64,000 nt of DNA, taken from positions 62,001 to 126,000 of IMG/VR virus record IMGVR_UViG_3300027499_000005; one strand, 5' to 3'. Positions 58,191-64,000 of the stretch are shown in pieces (the stretch's first letter is position 1; the number at the start of each line of letters is the position of its first letter). Made by a program: the position numbers and the translations under genes. The DNA is from a virus. The notes under the pieces were generated by a model. The model made no database searches and was not told the origin of the DNA. It saw nothing but the letters and a program-made list of their open reading frames with translations.

Positions 58191-59522
58191 ATGGCATATC
58201 CTTCATATTCACCGCCAAGCAGAACTAATGTTTCTATTCTCACTTCGACCGGTTCTACTGCAACCACTGGTAATGGCGCAGGAAACATTACTCTATATCC
58301 ATTTGGCATTTATGCTGATCCATCCTCTCCGCGATATGATGTCAACTTTATTTCAGGTGCTTCTGATCAAGTTTCTTTCGTTTATAAGAAACTCGGTGGT
58401 GATGTTCTCGATCTAGAAATCACTCCCGGCAACGTCTATGCGGCTTATGAAGAAGCAGTATTAGAATATTCTTACATTATGAATCTTCACCAATCGAAGA
58501 ATGCACTTCCAAGTTTGCTTGGTAAAACCACTGGATCTTTCGATGAAGATGGACAACTAAAAGAATCAGATCTTGCTGCTGCTGGCATAAACTTAAGATA
58601 TCCACGATTTGAAGTTGGATATGCTCGTCAAGTTGCTATTGGCTTGGCCAATGAAGCTGGTGTTGGCGGCACAACTCCGCATTATAAGGCTTCGTTCTTG
58701 CTAACAAGCAGCGTCCAAGATTATGACTTACAGCAGATTATTGCAAACAATGTTGCAAACAACATAGAACCAGCAACCGGAACACCTGTTGCTTATTCTT
58801 CTTCTTATGCTAGTGCTTCTAGCAATCGTATCACCATCCGTCGTGTTTACTATAAGTCTCCTGCTGCTGTATGGCGCTTCTATGGTTATTACGGTGGTCT
58901 TAACGTAGTAGGCAACTTAAACTACTATGGTCAGTTTGCAGACGATACAACATTTGAAATCATCCCAGCATGGCAGAACAAACTACAAGCTATGGCTTAC
59001 GAAGATCACATTTATACCAGACTATCTCACTATTCCTATGAGATATTCAATAATAAACTTCGGGTCTTTCCATCGCCGGAAACAGGTATTATTAACTACA
59101 TGTGGTTTGAGTTTAGCTTTGACGATGGAACTGATCCTTGGATGCCGGTTAGTGGCTCTCAGAAAGGATCAGAACAAGGCATTTCTAACATGAATACTTT
59201 GCCATTCGATAATATTCCGTATTCCAGTATTAACGCTATTGGTAAGCAATGGATTCGTCGTTATGCTTTAGCTTTGGTAAAAGAGACACTTGGACTTATT
59301 AGATCTAAGTTTGGTGCTATTCCTATTCCCGGCGATTCGGTTCAGTTGAATGGTTCTGAACTTATCTCTTCGGCTAGAGAAGAACAGGAGAAGTTGAAGG
59401 AAGAACTCAAGACAACACTTGACGAGCTAACTTATACGAAGCTAGCAGAAACGAATGCAACTCTCATGGATAGTGTTACAAAAGTACAAGAGAAGATACC
59501 ACTTCTCATTTACCAAGGGTGA
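58191..59522 (+). CDS. Neck/head-completion protein, gp13 position
   Basis: 443 residues; GCGGAGG upstream of the ATG. The N-terminal 200 residues are beta-rich and carry an ITPGNVYAAYEEAVLEYSYIMNLHQ helix typical of head-tail connector folds. The C-terminal part has IRRYALALVKETLGLIRSKFG, then IPGDSVQLNGSELISSAREEQEKLKEEL, a pattern I associate with neck proteins of T4-type marine phages. By order (capsid, this, two connectors, sheath) it takes the place of T4 gp13 (309 residues). It is followed by the gp14-position gene after 3 bases. Confidence 0.65.
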   Translation: MAYPSYSPPSRTNVSILTSTGSTATTGNGAGNITLYPFGIYADPSSPRYDVNFISGASDQVSFVYKKLGGDVLDLEITPGNVYAAYEEAVLEYSYIMNLHQSKNALPSLLGKTTGSFDEDGQLKESDLAAAGINLRYPRFEVGYARQVAIGLANEAGVGGTTPHYKASFLLTSSVQDYDLQQIIANNVANNIEPATGTPVAYSSSYASASSNRITIRRVYYKSPAAVWRFYGYYGGLNVVGNLNYYGQFADDTTFEIIPAWQNKLQAMAYEDHIYTRLSHYSYEIFNNKLRVFPSPETGIINYMWFEFSFDDGTDPWMPVSGSQKGSEQGISNMNTLPFDNIPYSSINAIGKQWIRRYALALVKETLGLIRSKFGAIPIPGDSVQLNGSELISSAREEQEKLKEELKTTLDELTYTKLAETNATLMDSVTKVQEKIPLLIYQG

Positions 59523-59525
59523 TAA

Positions 59526-60017
59526 ATGGCTCAGAACAAATGGGTTGAACCAGAATACGCACCACCTCCTTTATTCCTTGGTCGTAAGGAAAAAGATCTT
59601 GTTAAACAAGTCAATGACGAACTTTTGGAAAGAGTCATTGGACAGGAGGTTTTTTATTATGCCATTGATATCAGAACCACTAACTATCATCCTTTGTACG
59701 GAGAAGCAATCGTAAAGAACTTCTTACCACCTGTTAGGGTTTATGCTCTGGTAGAGTGGTCAACATATGGAACAGTCCAGACAGAAGGTTTTGGTCTAGA
59801 TAAAGCTGCCGAGATTGTTGTACACTTCCATCAGCGTAGACTCCAAGAAGACCAAAATATATTTGTCCGCGAAGGCGATTTCGTAAAATATGACGGTCTT
59901 TATTATGAAATAATGACGTTAGAAGAACCTAAGCAGCTTTTCGGTCAAGTAGGCGAATCCTTGGAAGTAGCAGCCAAGTGCAAGGTATCCAGAAGAGGTC
60001 TATTCGATGCCACCTAA
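59526..60017 (+). CDS. Neck/head-closure protein, gp14 position
   Basis: 163 residues; AAGGGTGAT upstream, resembling the capsid gene's site. Beta-rich, with VFYYAIDIRTTNYHPLYGEA, an IVVHFHQRRLQE strand pair and DFVKYDGLYYEIMTLEEPKQLFGQ, the type of fold seen in connector/closure proteins. It is shorter than T4 gp14 (256 residues). Assignment rests on order and pattern. The end overlaps the next gene. Confidence 0.6.
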   Translation: MAQNKWVEPEYAPPPLFLGRKEKDLVKQVNDELLERVIGQEVFYYAIDIRTTNYHPLYGEAIVKNFLPPVRVYALVEWSTYGTVQTEGFGLDKAAEIVVHFHQRRLQEDQNIFVREGDFVKYDGLYYEIMTLEEPKQLFGQVGESLEVAAKCKVSRRGLFDAT

Positions 60018-60939
60018 AAAACCACAATCTCCACCAGAACCTCCATCAACGGACAAGTACGATTATACCGGTATCGAGAATGCTGATCGCATTCTGAGAG
60101 AGACATCTTTGATGCCTTCAACTATCGAGACAATCGATACAGCAATGTTTAGGTATCTGGATGAGGCTTTGAATCTTCATGCAAATACCAATAAGGGGTT
60201 TGCAAAAGTTCCTGTTATTTGGGTTGCTGGTGAAAGAGCATTCCAGATAAAGAATAACAGAAATCTTAGAGATGGTAATGATGTACTGATTTTTCCCATG
60301 ATGACGCTTGAGAGATCATCACTGAGGAAAGATGCATCATTTAAGGGTGTTGCATGGGCACACCTAGGAAACGTAAATGACGCCAAAGGCGGTGCTATCG
60401 AAGTTGCTAGACGCATTAACCAAGACAAGACAGGCAACTTTGTCAATGCAGATAAGCGCAGAACTCAAGCTACTTTGACCTCTGGTATTGGTCCCGGTCA
60501 GGATAACTATCCCGGCGTTGGCAAGAAAGTGGTCTATGAAACCCTCTCTATGCCAATACCAACATATGTTGAGGCAATGTATAAGATAACAATCAGAACT
60601 GAGTATCAGCAACAGATCAACGAACTTGTCACACCATTCTTTGTCAGGACCGGACAGATCAACTCTTTCTTTATGAAGCATGAGGGCCATAAGTTTGAGG
60701 GGTTCATACAGGGTGATTTCTCGCAAGATTTCAACGTTGCTTCATTTCAAGACGAAGAGCGTATCTATAAAACATCTATAGATATAAAAGTATTAGGTTA
60801 TCTATTAGGAGAATCCTCTAATGCTGAGAGGCCGAAGATAGCAGTTAGAGAAAACGCAGTTCAGTTCAAGTTCGGTAAAGAACAAATAGTATTAGATGAA
60901 AAGCCCAACTATACCAAGAGTTCTTTCTACCGTCGCTGA
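60007..60939 (+). CDS. Tail completion/sheath stabiliser, gp15 position
   Basis: 310 residues (T4 gp15: 272). ETLSMPIPTYVEAMYKITIRTEYQQQINELVTPF (about residues 180-215) is the conserved segment I recognise from tail terminator-type proteins of T4-like phages. The N-terminal part holds TAMFRYLDEALNLHANTNKGFAKVPVIWVAGERA. It would cap the tail tube and sheath and join them to the head. The start overlaps the preceding gene and the sheath gene follows after a promoter element. Confidence 0.65.
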   Translation: MPPKKPQSPPEPPSTDKYDYTGIENADRILRETSLMPSTIETIDTAMFRYLDEALNLHANTNKGFAKVPVIWVAGERAFQIKNNRNLRDGNDVLIFPMMTLERSSLRKDASFKGVAWAHLGNVNDAKGGAIEVARRINQDKTGNFVNADKRRTQATLTSGIGPGQDNYPGVGKKVVYETLSMPIPTYVEAMYKITIRTEYQQQINELVTPFFVRTGQINSFFMKHEGHKFEGFIQGDFSQDFNVASFQDEERIYKTSIDIKVLGYLLGESSNAERPKIAVRENAVQFKFGKEQIVLDEKPNYTKSSFYRR

Positions 60940-60958
60940 CGTTTGGGTTAAAAACTAA

Positions 60959-60966
60959 CTATTTAT
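60959..60966 (+). promoter_or_regulatory. Late-promoter-like element CTATTTAT
   Basis: Exact copy in the 55-base gap before the sheath gene, ending 28 bases upstream of its ATG. Confidence 0.6.
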
Positions 60967-60994
60967 TTATGAAGTTTCTATAGAGGAGAAATCT

Positions 60995-63895
60995 ATGCCA
61001 GCTAATAGTTTCAAGTTTGTCTCACCGGGTATCTTTCTAAATGAGATTGATAACTCCCAGATTCCACAGCTTCCCGGTGCTGTTGGTCCAACCGTAATCG
61101 GTCGCGCTTCCAAGGGTCGTGCAATGGCTCCCGTTAAGGTTGATTCTTTTTCTGATTTCGTTGATCTCTTCGGTTCGCCAACCGCTGGTGGCGTAAACTC
61201 AGAATACAGAACATCTGATTTTGCTGGTCCTACTTATGGTGTCTATGGTGCCCAAGCTTACTTGAATGCAAATGTTGGTCCTGTCAACTACATCCGTCTA
61301 TTAGGCGTTCCACACCCAGATGCCGCCGATGCCGGTGGATACGCTGGTTGGACAACCTACAAATACTCTAGTGGAACCCCAACTGCAAAGACTTATGCTA
61401 GCAATGGTGGTGCCCTCGGTCTATTCGTTGCTGCTTCACAGTCAAGCGGTCAACACTTAACAGGTACTCTAGCTGCTGTACTATACCTAACAAAAGGTAG
61501 TGTATTCCTATCTGGTACCGTTGATAACGATGCCAAACCCGACATCTCAACCAACGAGGTAACCAGATTTGCTGGTTCAACTGCTGCTACCGATATGACA
61601 CTGGTTGTTTACAACGGTGACACTTCTTCCTTGACAAACCAAGTTAAACTTAAGTTCAACTTCGATAGAGATAGCTCACAGTTTATTAGAAACGTTCTAA
61701 ACACAAATCCAGTTCTCACAAACGATGGTATTATTCCATCGAATACACTCACAAAGAATGAAGATGTCTACTGGCTTGGTGAATCCTATGAAACTCAAGT
61801 TGCAACTCAACTAACCGGAACTTACTCAAATGTTCTAGCTTGGTTGGCTCCTGTTGCCACTGGTTCGTTAACGAGCGGTTACTCTTACGGCGATATGAGA
61901 ATCAGCGATAGCAACGCTCTCCGCGCTAACTCTAACATCATTGATGGTAAGACAGGTTGGTTCTTCTCACAAGATCTCAGCACCGATACTGCTTCTTATG
62001 CATACACAACCATGACCAAGCTATTCCGTTTCCACGGTCTAGACGCTGGTGAATGGACCCAAAAGAACATTAAAGTTTCTATCGAGAATATCCAGATTTC
62101 TCCAAACTCTGATGTAGAAGAACATGGTAAGTTTAGTGTTGTTATCCGTAGTATCCGTGACAACGATTCTTCACCAATCGTTCTAGAAAGATTTGATAAT
62201 CTAAATCTCAATCCTTCTTCACCAGATTACATTGGTGTCCGTATTGGTGACAAGGTAAGCCGTTTCGATTACCAACAAAGAGTAAATAAAGAATACGGTC
62301 AATACAATAACCAATCACGTTTCATCCGTGTTGAAATGAATCCAGCAGTTGAATCCGCCCTAATCAGCCCCGCTGCTGTACCGTTTGGTGTATATGGCCC
62401 TCTACGTCCAAAGAGAGTTACTAATCTTCATAGCGGCTCTACCAATGTAGTTTCTTTCATTAGCTATGGTACTTGGGCGAGTGCTGATACTACGACCCGT
62501 ATCCTATCGGCGTCTAGCACATTTACAGCATCTATCCTATTCCCTGGAACCTCACAGAGAGTGTCAGCCTCAGATGGTTCTATTACCGATTACACCAAGG
62601 CTTACTTTGGCGCAAGAACAACAATCTCTGCTGACTCAAATCGCTTTGATGCAAGTATTCCCGATACTCTACGTTTGTACGGTACCGTTGATTCGCAGAA
62701 TGTTGGTCTAGAAGGTCTAGATTCAGCCGCTCCATTTGAATACCAATGGATCTTCTCTTTGGACGATGTGATCCTTCCTTCTAACTCCTACAAGGCTTAC
62801 TACGAGAGTGGTTCACGCGCTGCTGGTACCTCTAGAACAGCTACAAGCGGCGGATACACCGCTATTCTAAACGCTGGTTTCAGCCGCTTCACAACCCTCT
62901 TCCAAGGTGGTTCAGACGGTTTGAACATCCAAGAAGCAGAACCTTTCCAACATAACCGTTTGTCTGGTGTCCGTGAGTCAAACGCTCTTGTCAATACAGT
63001 TGAAGTTGCAATCGATCTTGCTGGTGATCCAAACCAACTAGAGACAAACTTGATTGTTGCTCCCGGTATTCGTCAGACCTCACTCACCAACAAGCTAATC
63101 GCAGCCTGTGAAAACCGTGGTGATGCTTTCACAATCCTTGATATTGACGATGGTTACAGAACAACAACCGAGTCTACCCAATCATTCAAGGATCGTTTGG
63201 GATCTACCACAACTGCAATCTCAAACCTCCGCAGCCGCAGACTAAACACCTCTTACGCTTGCGCTTACTACCCTTGGGTCCAAATCCGCGATAGCATCAA
63301 CGGTTCACTCGTTTGGGTTCCACCTTCAGTTGTCGCCCTTGGTACAATGGCTTCTTCTGAGCGCGTCAGCGAAGTATGGTTCGCACCAGCCGGTTTCAAC
63401 CGCGGTGGCCTATCTGCCGGTGCTGGTGGCTTGCCTGTCGTCAACGTTGCTGAGAAGCTAACCTCCAAGCAACGCGACGATTTGTACACCAACAACATCA
63501 ATCCAATCGCTTCGTTCCCATCTGAAGGTATCGTTATCTTCGGTCAGAAGACACTACAAGTTACACCTTCTGCCCTAGACCGTATCAACGTTCGCAGACT
63601 CTTGATCTACATCAAGAAGCAAGTTTCAAGATTTGCTACCAGCGTTCTGTTTGATCAAAACGTTACAGTCACTTGGAACCGCTTCAAGGCTGCTGTTGAG
63701 CCATTCCTATCTTCTGTACAAGCAAGACTAGGTTTGACCGAATACCGACTTATCCTCGATGAAACCACTACAACTCCTGACCTAGTAGATCGCAACGTAC
63801 TATACGCTAAGATCCTCCTAAAGCCAGCAAGAGCTATCGAGTTCATCGCAGTTGACTTCGTAATCTCCAGAACCGGAGCTTCTTTCGAAGACTGA
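60995..63895 (+). CDS. 18: Tail sheath protein (gp18-like)
   Basis: 966 residues, longer than T4 gp18 (659). The N-terminus FVSPGIFLNEIDNSQIP with PTVIGRASKGRAMAPVKVDSFSDFVDLFG is the classic sheath start (about residues 8-60). The C-terminal 350 residues hold AACENRGDAFTILDI, SYACAYYPWVQI, VPPSVVALGTMASSERVSEVWFAPAGFNRGG and the conserved KTLQVTPSALDRINVRRLLIYIKKQVSR. The central part is an enlarged variable region that probably forms extra surface domains. It contracts to drive the tube through the envelope. GAGGAG precedes the start. The tube gene follows after 44 bases with its own promoter-like element. Confidence 0.95.
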   Translation: MPANSFKFVSPGIFLNEIDNSQIPQLPGAVGPTVIGRASKGRAMAPVKVDSFSDFVDLFGSPTAGGVNSEYRTSDFAGPTYGVYGAQAYLNANVGPVNYIRLLGVPHPDAADAGGYAGWTTYKYSSGTPTAKTYASNGGALGLFVAASQSSGQHLTGTLAAVLYLTKGSVFLSGTVDNDAKPDISTNEVTRFAGSTAATDMTLVVYNGDTSSLTNQVKLKFNFDRDSSQFIRNVLNTNPVLTNDGIIPSNTLTKNEDVYWLGESYETQVATQLTGTYSNVLAWLAPVATGSLTSGYSYGDMRISDSNALRANSNIIDGKTGWFFSQDLSTDTASYAYTTMTKLFRFHGLDAGEWTQKNIKVSIENIQISPNSDVEEHGKFSVVIRSIRDNDSSPIVLERFDNLNLNPSSPDYIGVRIGDKVSRFDYQQRVNKEYGQYNNQSRFIRVEMNPAVESALISPAAVPFGVYGPLRPKRVTNLHSGSTNVVSFISYGTWASADTTTRILSASSTFTASILFPGTSQRVSASDGSITDYTKAYFGARTTISADSNRFDASIPDTLRLYGTVDSQNVGLEGLDSAAPFEYQWIFSLDDVILPSNSYKAYYESGSRAAGTSRTATSGGYTAILNAGFSRFTTLFQGGSDGLNIQEAEPFQHNRLSGVRESNALVNTVEVAIDLAGDPNQLETNLIVAPGIRQTSLTNKLIAACENRGDAFTILDIDDGYRTTTESTQSFKDRLGSTTTAISNLRSRRLNTSYACAYYPWVQIRDSINGSLVWVPPSVVALGTMASSERVSEVWFAPAGFNRGGLSAGAGGLPVVNVAEKLTSKQRDDLYTNNINPIASFPSEGIVIFGQKTLQVTPSALDRINVRRLLIYIKKQVSRFATSVLFDQNVTVTWNRFKAAVEPFLSSVQARLGLTEYRLILDETTTTPDLVDRNVLYAKILLKPARAIEFIAVDFVISRTGASFED

Positions 63896-63909
63896 AAAAT
63901 AAGTTGATA

Positions 63910-63917
63910 CTACTTAC
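63910..63917 (+). promoter_or_regulatory. Variant late-promoter-like element CTACTTAC
   Basis: Same variant as before the neck operon, 22 bases upstream of the tube-protein start. Confidence 0.4.
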
Positions 63918-63939
63918 TATAGAATAGGAGAATCATATA

Positions 63940-64000
63940 ATGGCAAATGCTTTCTGGACAGACGCTACCCTTAGAGATCCAAAGAGGAACTATAGATTTA
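63940..64000 (+). CDS. 19: Tail tube protein, N-terminus only (gp19-like, partial)
   Basis: The last 61 bases encode MANAFWTDATLRDPKRNYRF from an ATG with AGGAG upstream. RDPKRNYRF is the opening motif of T4-type tail tube proteins, and position right after the sheath gene matches T4 18-19 order. The rest lies beyond the window. Confidence 0.8.
   Translation, partial: MANAFWTDATLRDPKRNYRF

Noticed and set aside
1-64000. CRISPR arrays, insertion sequences, integrase or attachment sites
   Set aside because: No regularly spaced direct repeats, transposase or integrase motifs were seen; the window reads as continuous late phage genes.

Overview
The window looks like part of the genome of a tailed, contractile-tail bacteriophage (Caudoviricetes, myovirus morphology) that is a distant relative of the T4 superfamily. 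The evidence is a near-complete set of T4-type late genes on one strand: a gp55-like late sigma factor, gp25 and gp6 baseplate wedge proteins, gp17 terminase, gp20 portal, gp21 prohead protease, gp22 scaffold, gp23 major capsid protein, neck proteins in the gp13/14/15 positions, gp18 sheath and the first codons of gp19 tube. Every gene I support lies on the + strand. TAA, TAG and TGA all serve as stops, so the standard code applies. Most neighbours overlap or sit a few bases apart. The host cannot be read from the sequence. The phage-encoded ribosomal protein bS21 and the style of the giant structural proteins are reminiscent of aquatic or metagenome-derived phages, but that is only an impression.

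Layout. 1-1.3 kb: the end of an NAD-dependent sugar-nucleotide epimerase and a short UDP-glucose/GDP-mannose dehydrogenase-like gene. 1.3-3.0 kb: small genes (FmdB-type zinc ribbon, a membrane protein) and the gp55-like late sigma factor with a small helical partner candidate. 3.0-9.0 kb: two paralogous spike/hub-like proteins with different enzymatic C-termini (SleB-like cell-wall hydrolase; SGNH hydrolase), then a beta-rich spike-like protein and an 808-residue structural protein. 9.1-40.2 kb: baseplate/tail-fibre region with gp25, gp6, proteins of 2150 and 2971 residues, a DNRLRE-like protein, and two families of duplicated tail proteins. 40.2-45.4 kb: a nucleic-acid module (RuvC-like nuclease, DnaG/gp61-type primase, and a single 1038-residue polypeptide joining gp47/SbcD and gp46/SbcC). 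45.4-46.4 kb: three small membrane proteins resembling a holin/spanin cassette. 46.4-58.1 kb: packaging and head genes, with bS21 between protease and scaffold. 58.2-64 kb: neck, sheath and tube.

Regulation visible in the sequence. Seven exact copies of CTATTTAT, and five near copies (CTACTTAT, CTACTTAC, CTATCTAT), lie 14-34 bases upstream of start codons at operon heads. I infer that this is the late promoter element used by the gp55-like sigma. By contrast, the gp47/46 fusion has a consensus-like host sigma70 promoter (TTGACC, 17-base spacer, TATAAT). Strong intrinsic terminators follow the capsid gene and a 19-codon micro-ORF. The items most worth following up are the fused recombination nuclease with its own early-type promoter, bS21 inside the capsid cluster, the micro-ORF/structured RNA at 53.2-53.3 kb, the divergent spike paralogues, and a recurrent N-terminal motif shared by three proteins.
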